NCBI RefSeq assembly: GCF_030247605.1
Contig: NZ_JAOTSB010000013.1
Span: forward strand, 18,976 to 82,975
DNA from: Acidaminobacter sp.
GTDB lineage: Bacteria; Bacillota; Clostridia; Peptostreptococcales; Acidaminobacteraceae
DNA length: 64,000 bases
Direction of reading: 5' to 3'
Of the stretch, positions 42,655 through 50,332 are shown in pieces (the stretch's first letter is position 1; every line of letters starts with the position of its first letter). Below the pieces are notes generated by a model that saw only the letters and a program-made list of their open reading frames with translations, was not told where the DNA came from and searched no databases. The position numbers were made by a program, and so were the translations under genes.

Positions 42655-44256
42655 ATGACGCAGTTTAAAGATCTTGGCATTGAAGCCCCCATTCTGACCG
42701 CTATAGATGAGATGGGCTTTGAGACCCCTACCGAAGTTCAAATTAAGGCAGTCCCGAAAATTCTCAATAATGAGGATTTGATTATCATTTCAAAAACCGG
42801 CAGCGGCAAAACCGCTGCTTTTGGCATGCCTATTTTACAGTTGACGACGCCTGACATAGGCGCCACACAAGCGCTGATTCTCACACCTACCCGGGAGCTG
42901 GCCATCCAGGTGGACCATGACATCATGCAAATGGCCAAGCATCTCAGCCATAAGACAACCGCCATCTACGGCCAGCATAACATCAATGTTGAGATCAAGG
43001 CCCTCAGCAAGTTTCCGGAGATTGTCACTGGTACGCCTGGCCGGGTCTACGATCACATTCAAAGAGGCCAGCTCAAGCTTGATAAAGTTAAGTTCCTCGT
43101 CATTGATGAAGCGGATCGCATGCTGGACATGGGCTTTATTGATCAGGTAGTTCGGATTATCAAAAAACTGCCTAAGGATCGTGTCACGCTGCTCTTCTCA
43201 GCGACCATGCCGGAAGAAGTGCGCCGCATGTGCAAGGCTTACATGAAGTCCCCGTCGACTATTGAGATCGAATCCGAGACTAAAACGGTTGATCTGATAG
43301 AGCAATCCTACTATCGTGTGGAACGCAATGAAAAGCGCACACAGCTGGACAGGCTTTTAATTATGAACAGACCCGACAGCTGCATGATCTTCTGCAATAC
43401 ACGCCATGCAGTGGACCAGGTTCAAAGCTTTCTTCAGCGTCAAGGCTATGCGTCCATGGCCCTCCACGGTGAAATCCCCCAGAGCAAACGGCAATCCACC
43501 ATAGAAAAATTCAAGAAGAGCGACTTCCACCTCCTGGTCGCAACGGACGTTGCAGCCCGCGGCATTCACATTGATGATCTCTCTCTGGTCATCAACTATG
43601 ATGTCCCAGAGGACAAAGACAGCTATGTCCATAGAATCGGCCGGACGGGCAGAGCCGGCAACACAGGTCGCGCCATTTCCCTGGTTACCGGGGAGGATGT
43701 GATGACCCTCTATGAAATCGAAGAGCACATCAATGCCATGATCTCCGAGGCGGACCTCCCCACAGACGCTGAAGTGAACGCACAAAAGGATGCGTCAGCG
43801 ATCTGGAAAAAGACGAAATCGGTGCCATTCTCTCCTCCACAGGATCCAACCGCAAAAGCCAGGAGCAGCCGTCCACCGAGACGCTCCGGCGCTGAGCGGC
43901 CGACCCAAGGAAAGACCAGACCTCAGAGCGAGAAAAAGCCAGAGCCTAAAAAGAGCAGACCTGCCGATAGTCGCGAAACCGGCTTCCGCTACGAAACCCG
44001 CGAACCAAGCTTTGAGAATCCCAAAAAAGCGACCCACGAGAACGCTCATCCAAAGAAAAAGCCTTACGCCGGTTCCAGCCGCCAAGGCAATCCAAACCAG
44101 TATCATCCTCACCATCAAGAACCAAAGGCGAAAGGTGCCAGCCCCGCTGCAGCACCGAGCGCTCCGGTTCCGCAAAAAACACAGACCGCGGCGCCAGTGC
44201 CAAAGGAAAAGTCATTACTGGCCAAAATTGCGGGACGTTTGTTTGGTAAGAAATAA
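42655..44256 (+). CDS. DEAD-box ATP-dependent RNA helicase
   Basis: A 533-residue helicase. The Q motif precedes SKTGSGKTAAFG (Walker A, near residue 46), then PTRELAIQ, DEAD in VIDEADRMLDMG near 147, SAT in LFSATMP near 180 and HRIGRTGRAG near 330. The C-terminal 150 residues are Lys/Arg/Pro/Ser-rich and disordered, as in CshA-like RNA helicases that bind RNA through a tail. It probably aids RNA decay or ribosome assembly. Start behind AACGGAAATGAGGTTCCC. A Fic gene fragment begins only 14 bases after its stop. Confidence 0.93.
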   Translation: MTQFKDLGIEAPILTAIDEMGFETPTEVQIKAVPKILNNEDLIIISKTGSGKTAAFGMPILQLTTPDIGATQALILTPTRELAIQVDHDIMQMAKHLSHKTTAIYGQHNINVEIKALSKFPEIVTGTPGRVYDHIQRGQLKLDKVKFLVIDEADRMLDMGFIDQVVRIIKKLPKDRVTLLFSATMPEEVRRMCKAYMKSPSTIEIESETKTVDLIEQSYYRVERNEKRTQLDRLLIMNRPDSCMIFCNTRHAVDQVQSFLQRQGYASMALHGEIPQSKRQSTIEKFKKSDFHLLVATDVAARGIHIDDLSLVINYDVPEDKDSYVHRIGRTGRAGNTGRAISLVTGEDVMTLYEIEEHINAMISEADLPTDAEVNAQKDASAIWKKTKSVPFSPPQDPTAKARSSRPPRRSGAERPTQGKTRPQSEKKPEPKKSRPADSRETGFRYETREPSFENPKKATHENAHPKKKPYAGSSRQGNPNQYHPHHQEPKAKGASPAAAPSAPVPQKTQTAAPVPKEKSLLAKIAGRLFGKK

Positions 44257-44269
44257 TCACTAGTTAAAA

Positions 44270-45064
44270 TTGAAGGAAAAGGGACTTGAGTTTATATCCG
44301 ACCCGGAAAACGCCATCACAGAGGCAGCGATCCATACTCTTTTTGACATTTCTATAAGCCAAACTCTGCCAGAAGATGATAAATTGAAGCCTGGCGCATT
44401 CTACCGTCACGATAAGGTCTATATCGTTGGGCAGAATTTAGAGCATACCGGTCTGCCACACGATAAGCTTCATGAATATATGGGTAAACTCGTTTCCTTC
44501 ATCCAGGCAGAGAGTACCATGAACGATCTGCTAAAAGCTGCTGTTATTAATTTCTACATTGGTTATCTTCACCCGTATTTTGACGGTAATGGACGAATGG
44601 CCAGATTGATCCACCTTTGGTATTTAAGGACGAAAGGTTACTCCTCTGCGTTGTTCATCCCGCTTTCCAGTTATATTGAGCGAAGCCGGAGTTCTTACTA
44701 CAACGCCTATTTGTTAGCGGAGAACAATCTAAAGATCAGCAGGGTAATGGATGTGACGCCATTTCTGATTTACTATATTGAAAATGTTTATAACAAACTC
44801 ACTGGAACTTCACCACAGAACTTTACAGTTGAAACTTTTCAACGGGCACTTAGTGATGGAAAAATCACTGTAAAAGAAAAAGATCTTTGGTCTTTCGTTC
44901 TATCCGCCTATGGCAATAATGAGTTTTCTACGAAACAGCTCGAACGCGACTTTGGAAATGCCGCCTACGCAACAATACGTGGATTTGTATTGAAATTTGA
45001 AGAGCTGGGATTGTTGACTGCACAAAAGTATAGCAATAGAGTCAAATACGCAGTGAGAATATAG
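44270..45064 (+). pseudogene. 5'-truncated Fic-domain gene
   Basis: The frame at 44270-45064 gives 264 residues with an intact Fic active-site motif HPYFDGNGRMAR at residues 101-112 and a winged-helix-like C-terminus (STKQLERDFGNAAYATIRGF). Fic proteins usually have about 80-100 residues and an inhibitory motif upstream of this core, which are missing. The first codon would be TTG and no ribosome site is visible. The gene begins 14 bases beyond the helicase stop. The region also looks more AT-rich than its neighbours. I read it as a fragment with a lost 5' part, possibly acquired. If translated, it could still be active. Confidence 0.7.
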
Positions 45065-45084
45065 TGAAGCTCAAGGGTTTCGCG

Positions 45085-45125
45085 ACCACTTGCAGCGCTC
45101 ATCTGCGGGATGCGCCCTATATAAG
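45085..45125 (+). repeat. Degenerate copy of the window-end repeat
   Basis: GATGCGCCCTATATAAGAAAAGG here matches GCTGCGCCCTATATAAACAAAGG in the 129-bp tandem repeat at 63745-64000. Shared AGAGAGCAAG follows in both. The preceding sequence is unrelated or strongly diverged. Confidence 0.5.
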
Positions 45126-45177
45126 AAAAGGAGCCCCATGCTTAGAGAGCAAGTTCTCTAAGCATGGGGCTCCTTTT
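45126..45177 (+). terminator. 23-bp perfect-stem terminator after the Fic fragment
   Basis: AAAAGGAGCCCCATGCTTAG and AGA pair with the reverse complement ending TCCTTTT (45126-45148 with 45155-45177) around GCAAGT. The flanking A- and T-runs make it bidirectional, so it can also end the IclR transcript on the - strand. The loop-side AGAGAGCAAG.TCTCT is shared with the window-end repeat. Confidence 0.88.
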
Positions 45178-45203
45178 GCATATGAAATTCTTATCGTTTA
45201 GCG

Positions 45204-45992
45204 CTACTCAATTTGTCCATTCGACCTTGTATGATAACCCAGCTTCCTTGAAATCTTATCTGCCGCGTCTGTGATCAGCTTTGCAAATAAATCCGTATCT
45301 TCCGGAAATCTAAACTTCGGTCCTGAAACGGATAGGCAGCCAATGACCTTTTGAGTCGAGTCAAAAATAGGCGCTGCTACACAGCCAACTTCGTAATCCT
45401 TTTCACCGACACTTACCGCATAGCCCTGCTGTCTGATCTTTTCAAGTTCCTGTATGAAATCCTCCGGCTCAGCAACCGTATATTCCGTCAGCTTCACGAG
45501 TTCCTTAGTCATTTCCACCCAGACGGAACGATCCATAAACGCCAGAATTGACCTTCCTGTTGCACCCGCCCAAATTGGGAATCTCTCGCCAATTCGCACA
45601 GTTCGCTTAATTGCCATAGGACTCTCCACCTGCTCAAAGCAAACGCGGTCGTGATAGTCCAGCAAATAGAGGTTGGTCGTCTCTCTCGTCTGGTGCGTAA
45701 TGTTCTCCATGTGTGGCCGGCTGACACTTCGAATATCCATGCTTTCCTTGGCAATCAGTCCAAGATAATAGAGATCGAATCCCAATTTATAGTGGTTGGT
45801 CTTAGGATTCTTGTAGATGAACCCTTCTTCTTCCAACGCCGTGAGCAACCGCAGCGTCGTCGACTTCGCCAGTGAAATTTTTTCGGAGATTTCAGTCAGA
45901 TTCATCTCCCGCGATTCCCAGGTAAATGCTTTTAAAATTGATAAGGCTCTGGAAAGCGTTCTGACCGAACTTTCGCTTTTTACTGTTTTCAT
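45204..45992 (-). CDS. IclR-family transcriptional regulator
   Basis: A 262-residue regulator. An N-terminal winged helix (residues about 10-70, RTLSRALSILKAFTWESREM, then LTEISEKISLAKSTTLRLL) precedes the IclR effector domain (ETTNLYLLDYHDRVCFEQVE, VSVGEKDYEVGCVAAPIFD, SVSGPKFRFPE). IclR proteins sense a small ligand and usually control a neighbouring catabolic operon. It lies 182 bases from the YeiH-like gene, which is on the same strand. No operon target is obvious. Start ATG 45992. Confidence 0.9.
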   Translation of the reverse strand: MKTVKSESSVRTLSRALSILKAFTWESREMNLTEISEKISLAKSTTLRLLTALEEEGFIYKNPKTNHYKLGFDLYYLGLIAKESMDIRSVSRPHMENITHQTRETTNLYLLDYHDRVCFEQVESPMAIKRTVRIGERFPIWAGATGRSILAFMDRSVWVEMTKELVKLTEYTVAEPEDFIQELEKIRQQGYAVSVGEKDYEVGCVAAPIFDSTQKVIGCLSVSGPKFRFPEDTDLFAKLITDAADKISRKLGYHTRSNGQIE

Positions 45993-46173
45993 TTGCCCAC
46001 CCCATGTTTAATTGCGCTGCCCAAGGTACAAGCTGCGGTCAAAATCCGTCACAGTGACGTTTCAGCCCTATCATACCACAGGATGGCACACCTTTGCCAT
46101 TTTTAAAATCAGAAGACCCAAAAAATTCAAAATTGTAGCTGATAGTTACTAAACCCACCACCAACTCCAACCA

Positions 46174-47235
46174 TTACCACATCCGAATAGCGCTCTGCAC
46201 CAATAATGAAGCCCCCGCAACCGCAATCCAGCAGCAAATCCCCAGGAGCACAGGCTTAAGCCCTTGAGTCAGGAGCTTCTTGATCTTCGTATTAAGTCCA
46301 ATGGCCGCCATAGCCATCACGATCAGAAATTTCCCCAAGGTTACCAAAGCCACAGAGAGCTCTCCAAGATCAAAAACCGTATTCACTACAGCCGCTGCCA
46401 AAAACCCAATGACAAACCACGGAAACACTTTAACAAAGTTGAAATTTTCGGTATCAGAAAGTTCATTTCTCACCTCACCCTTATCAGCCAAAAGAGATTT
46501 CTTTCGGGCAGTGTAAATGGCAAGAACCAAAGTGATGGGCACAATCATCAAAGTACGGGTCAACTTAACAATTGTAGCAAACGCCAAGGCTGTATCATTG
46601 CCAGCCGCGCTGCTCCAAGCCGTACCCGCCGCAACGACAGATGACGTGTCGTTGATGGCAGTGCCTGCCCACATGCCAAATCCCATATCGCTGAGACCCA
46701 ACAGTCGCCCGAAAGTTGGGAAAATGAAGACTGCTAAAACGTTAAACAGAAATATGGTTGAGATCGCATGAGCTACCTCTTCGTCGCTTGCCTCGATCAC
46801 CGGTGCCGTCGCTGCAATCGCAGAGCCTCCGCAGATGGACGTTCCAACGCCAATCAGTGTAGTTACTTTGCCGTCCAGACTCAAGGTTTTTCCCACAAAA
46901 TAGGCCGTCACAAAGGACGCTGACAAGGTCACCAGAATCACCATTATGGACTGGCTGCCGACCTTGAAGACATGGAATAAATTCATTCCGAAGCCCAGCA
47001 GAATAATCGACAGCTGCAGCAGCTTCTTGGAGGTCATTTTAATGCCTTTTTCAAAACCTGCTGACTTCCAATTCAGTCCAGTCAGTTGAGGAAAAAAAAG
47101 CGACAGCATCATCCCTGCAAGGATTCCAAATACCGGGCTCCCCACCACCGGAACCGCCTTGCCAAGGAACCATGCCGGCATGGCAATGATGAAGCACAAC
47201 AGAACTCCAGGCGAGATTTCTCTAAGAATTTTCAC
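46174..47235 (-). CDS. YeiH/UPF0324-family putative sulfate exporter
   Basis: A 353-residue membrane protein with about ten helices. GVGTSICGGSAIAATAPVIEA near residue 125, the tandem GTAINDTSSVVAAG near 188 and NTKIKKLLTQGLKPVLLG near 315 are typical of this family, whose role (putative sulfate export) is inferred in databases rather than well established. The gene is upstream (in transcription order) of the IclR gene and downstream of the yjdM-like gene. A REP-like palindrome precedes it. Confidence 0.8.
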   Translation of the reverse strand: MKILREISPGVLLCFIIAMPAWFLGKAVPVVGSPVFGILAGMMLSLFFPQLTGLNWKSAGFEKGIKMTSKKLLQLSIILLGFGMNLFHVFKVGSQSIMVILVTLSASFVTAYFVGKTLSLDGKVTTLIGVGTSICGGSAIAATAPVIEASDEEVAHAISTIFLFNVLAVFIFPTFGRLLGLSDMGFGMWAGTAINDTSSVVAAGTAWSSAAGNDTALAFATIVKLTRTLMIVPITLVLAIYTARKKSLLADKGEVRNELSDTENFNFVKVFPWFVIGFLAAAVVNTVFDLGELSVALVTLGKFLIVMAMAAIGLNTKIKKLLTQGLKPVLLGICCWIAVAGASLLVQSAIRMW

Positions 47236-47256
47236 AAAGCGACACCCTTTCGCAAA

Positions 47257-47283
47257 GAAACTCGGTGTCAGACACCGAGTTTC
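47257..47283. repeat. Perfect REP-like palindrome, copy 6
   Basis: A perfect 27-nt palindrome with GAAACTCGGTGTC arms around a central A. It lies 7 bases from the yjdM stop and 22 bases from the YeiH start. Confidence 0.85.
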
Positions 47284-47289
47284 ACTTTT

Positions 47290-47631
47290 CTAAATCTTCT
47301 TCACATACTCTGACTTGAGATTCATTGCACCAAAGCCATCAATTTTGCAATCGATGTTATGATCACCCTCCACTAAGCGGATGTTCTTGACTTTAGTGCC
47401 CATCTTGAGTACGGACGAGCTGCCTTTCACCTTCAGATCCTTGATAACAGAGACAGTATCGCCATCAGTTAACAAATTGCCATTTGCGTCCCGCACTTCG
47501 AGAGCCTCAATGACTTCCTCGGCAGCTGAGGCGTTCATGCTCCATTCGTGGCCACATTCCGGACACACGTACATTTGATCACTTTCGTAAGTATATTCTG
47601 AACTGCATTTTGGACAGTTTGGCATAGCCAT
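47290..47631 (-). CDS. yjdM: YjdM/PhnA-family zinc-ribbon protein
   Basis: A 113-residue protein. The N-terminal zinc ribbon has CPKC near residue 6 and CPECGHEW near 23. The C-terminal half, [20 protein letters not shown], is an SH3-like beta barrel. PhnA/YjdM was named from the E. coli phn region but its function is not well defined. I use ATG 47631 because GGAAAGGAAGTGTCAGCACC precedes it. It is immediately upstream of the YeiH-like gene on the same strand. Confidence 0.85.
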   Translation of the reverse strand: MAMPNCPKCSSEYTYESDQMYVCPECGHEWSMNASAAEEVIEALEVRDANGNLLTDGDTVSVIKDLKVKGSSSVLKMGTKVKNIRLVEGDHNIDCKIDGFGAMNLKSEYVKKI

Positions 47632-47791
47632 GGTGCTGACACTTCCTTTCCAGGGGGTTAAAAGGCTAGTCAATAGCCGTCACAAAGTTTATCACCTCAT
47701 GCGCCTTAGTGTCAAGACCAACCCTGAATCTCAGTCCCCATCCCACTCCCAAAGCAATTAAATCATCTCAGGCTCTGCTAAAGTATAAACT

Positions 47792-49078
47792 TTAATGTCT
47801 TTCTGACTCCGACCCTTCCTCTTGCGGTTCTGCCTCCACTGCCACAGGCACCTTCTGCTTACCCGCCGCCACTAAAACACGATCTAGTATCACGCCGCCG
47901 CTGAGCAGCACAACCAGAACGCCTGTCACAATCATAATCCATTCAATCGCGATCCTGTCAGAGACCGGTCCAAAAAACATCATGCCCAGAGGCATCATAG
48001 CGCTGGACAGCATGCTCATGACGCCAAAGACTCTCCCCATATAATTTTCGTCAACCGTTTCCTGGATCAAGACCATAGACGGGGTATTATACGCGGGGAT
48101 TGAAATGCCTATCAGCGCGAGAAACAGCGCATACCCCCAAAAGGTCGGCACCACACCTAAGGCAAGCGTCCCAACCCCAATGACGCCGCCGGACAGAGCA
48201 ACTGTATGAATTCTGTTCTTCATGCCGCCCCAGACCGCCATGATTCCGCCGCCTGCGAGCATGCCCACGAAGAACACCACCTCAATGACCGTGAGATGCC
48301 AGTAGGTGCCGCTAAAAGTCCTCGTGACCTGCAGAGGTGTCAAAAAAGCTGAAGGCGCGATCAGAAACATTATGATGCCGTAAAACACGAAAAAGTGAAG
48401 GATGAATCTGTGCTGGCGAATATACGAAAACCCCAGCTTCAAATCCTCAAAATATCCAGAGTCTTGTTGCTGCAGCGCTTTTTCGTGGGGCTTCACGTGG
48501 AGAAAGAGCACGAGGATCGCAACGGCAACACCCGCCGTTATAATATCAATAAAGAGAAGATTCTGCAGACTGGTCATACTCATGAGTGCGCCGCTCGCCA
48601 CCGGCGCGACCAGCATTAATCCCGACTGCAAGCTGTAGTTGATGCCGTTGACCCTTGTCAGCTTCTCCTGGGGCACCAGCTGAGGCAGCAGCGCGTTAAT
48701 TGCCGGCGTCTGAATCCCGCTCCCCACTGAACGTACAGCGGACAGGACAAACATGAGCCACAGCGCCTCAAACCCAGCCATAAGGAAAAGGGCCAGCACC
48801 AGCGTGGCAGCCGCAATTCCTATGTCCGACAGGATGATCAGCTTCTTTCGATCATACCGGTCCGCCCAAACGCCTGCAAAGGGCGACAATATAAAGGCCG
48901 GCAAAAATCCGCTGATGGCAGAGATAGTTACCATCAAGCCCGACTTGGTCTCCAGGGTGATGTACCACAAAATCGCGTATTGCACCAATGACGAACCGAA
49001 CAACGTAAACATCTGGCTGGTCAAAAAGACGGCTGTCTCCCGGATCCACGCCCTTGGACTGTCGCTATGCGTTGACAT
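47792..49078 (-). CDS. MFS transporter (macrolide-efflux-like)
   Basis: A 428-residue transporter with 12 predicted helices. The loop 2-3 motif SPFAGVWADRYDRKKLIILSDI near residue 60 and RSVGSGIQTPAINALLPQLV near residue 110 are typical of the MFS group that includes Mef-type macrolide exporters. It probably exports an organic compound, but drug substrate is not proven. I start at ATG 49078 behind GAAAGGATAATAATC. A Glu-rich tail ends the protein. Confidence 0.85.
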   Translation of the reverse strand: MSTHSDSPRAWIRETAVFLTSQMFTLFGSSLVQYAILWYITLETKSGLMVTISAISGFLPAFILSPFAGVWADRYDRKKLIILSDIGIAAATLVLALFLMAGFEALWLMFVLSAVRSVGSGIQTPAINALLPQLVPQEKLTRVNGINYSLQSGLMLVAPVASGALMSMTSLQNLLFIDIITAGVAVAILVLFLHVKPHEKALQQQDSGYFEDLKLGFSYIRQHRFILHFFVFYGIIMFLIAPSAFLTPLQVTRTFSGTYWHLTVIEVVFFVGMLAGGGIMAVWGGMKNRIHTVALSGGVIGVGTLALGVVPTFWGYALFLALIGISIPAYNTPSMVLIQETVDENYMGRVFGVMSMLSSAMMPLGMMFFGPVSDRIAIEWIMIVTGVLVVLLSGGVILDRVLVAAGKQKVPVAVEAEPQEEGSESERH

Positions 49079-49194
49079 GATTATTATCCTTTCTGGAAGT
49101 GTCTGATGCAATTTCAGTTTGCGCTCGAGCGGACGCAAAAATCAATGCTCATTAAAACCACAGCGCTGCAGGAGCTTTACGTACGCTTCAGTCC

Positions 49195-49953
49195 TCAAGC
49201 ATTATCCCCGTCCCCGCACACCTCAATAAACGCCTTAAACAAAAGTCTCGACGCCTGATCCGCGTCAAACATCATTTCAGGGTGCCACTGTACCCCAGTT
49301 ACGAACCGTTCACCCGGCAGCTCCAGCCCTTCCACCATGCCGTCCGCCGCCAAGGCCACGGCTTCAAGACCTCTGCCGATGGTCTTGACCGCCTGATGAT
49401 GAAAACTGTTCGTCCAAATAGATTCTGCCTTCACCGCACGGCTGAGCCAGCTGCCTTCTGATAGTCTAACCTCATGAACAGGTGCCTGCTTTGGATAATT
49501 ACTGAGGGCGTGACGATCCCCCTGCCACTCCGTGCCGAGATCCTGATAGAGGCTGCCGCCCATTGCGACATTAATCAGCTGTAGTCCCCTGCATATGCCC
49601 AACACAGGAATGGCGGCTTCTTCCAATACCCGCCTGAATAGCCCCATTTCGTGGTCGTCCCGTTCTGGCATCACATCGCCAAGACCCTTTCGCGGGGCCT
49701 CGTTATACAGCAGTGGATTGACATCCGATCCTCCGGTAAAAATTATACCGTTAAGCCGTGTCACCATCGGCCAAAGTACTTCTGTTGTTCCAGCGAGCGG
49801 CAAAATCACCGGGCATCCCCCAGCCGCCTCCACAGCGCGGACATAATCTGTCGCAAGAAGCTGCCATGTTTGCCCCGGCGAACCCAATCCGGTGACCAGC
49901 CCCGGCGCATCACTCCGGGAAAAATTACTGCATATACCAATAATAGGTTTCAC
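49195..49953 (-). CDS. Class C26 gamma-glutamyl hydrolase-like peptidase (PuuD-type)
   Basis: A 252-residue glutamine-amidotransferase-like protein. The nucleophile elbow GICRGLQLINVAMGGSLYQDL near residue 119 holds the catalytic Cys, and QWHPEMMFD near 226 holds His and Glu. IIFTGGSDVNPLLYNE near 70 is another family marker. PuuD-type enzymes cleave gamma-glutamyl-GABA. The gene lies in no visible polyamine operon, so the substrate is uncertain. Start ATG 49953. Carries a GACCATCGGCA word at 49374-49384 and an ACCATCGGC word at 49763. Confidence 0.88.
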   Translation of the reverse strand: MKPIIGICSNFSRSDAPGLVTGLGSPGQTWQLLATDYVRAVEAAGGCPVILPLAGTTEVLWPMVTRLNGIIFTGGSDVNPLLYNEAPRKGLGDVMPERDDHEMGLFRRVLEEAAIPVLGICRGLQLINVAMGGSLYQDLGTEWQGDRHALSNYPKQAPVHEVRLSEGSWLSRAVKAESIWTNSFHHQAVKTIGRGLEAVALAADGMVEGLELPGERFVTGVQWHPEMMFDADQASRLLFKAFIEVCGDGDNA

Positions 49954-50332
49954 GCGTCATCCAACCTTTGCCGTTGATTTATCTGCTGACGAGCATCTGC
50001 GAATCTCTCAGAAAACATTCTTTTCTATACCCCAGCCAGCTCACAACACGCATGAAACTCTGCATGTGGACTCCCCAATTAATTAGGAAAAACAATTTGA
50101 CCAGCGGATCCATGCCTGACTGAGTATAATTCTTTGCGACTGCGGATATTTGTTCATTATGGTCTCGAATGTTGTCGAATAATTTGTTGCACTTAAAATT
50201 TTTTTGCAATAGAATATTACTATCTGTAATCATTGTCACTTTGTACCAATAAACGACCCGTTGCCGACTTCCTTCGACCGGACCATCCGCCCTACGCGGT
50301 TTGTCCCATCCTGAGAAACCGGAGTTGAAGCT
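49954..50332. other. Intergenic region between the C26 peptidase and the PAS-GGDEF-EAL gene
   Basis: About 380 bases between divergent genes. It is AT-rich from 50130 to 50260, where a promoter is likely. An 86-codon frame exists on the - strand (49979-50239), but I see no ribosome site or family and do not call it. No terminator or repeat copy was found here. Confidence 0.6.

Noticed and set aside
15623..43972. GACTATCGGCA as further members of the uptake-like word
   Set aside because: Two copies (15623 and 43962) differ by one base from the consensus. Single-mismatch variants are expected by chance, so I did not count them.
49979..50239. 86-codon open frame on the - strand
   Set aside because: No ribosome site, no recognised family and odd composition. 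It could be a small gene, but I cannot support it.
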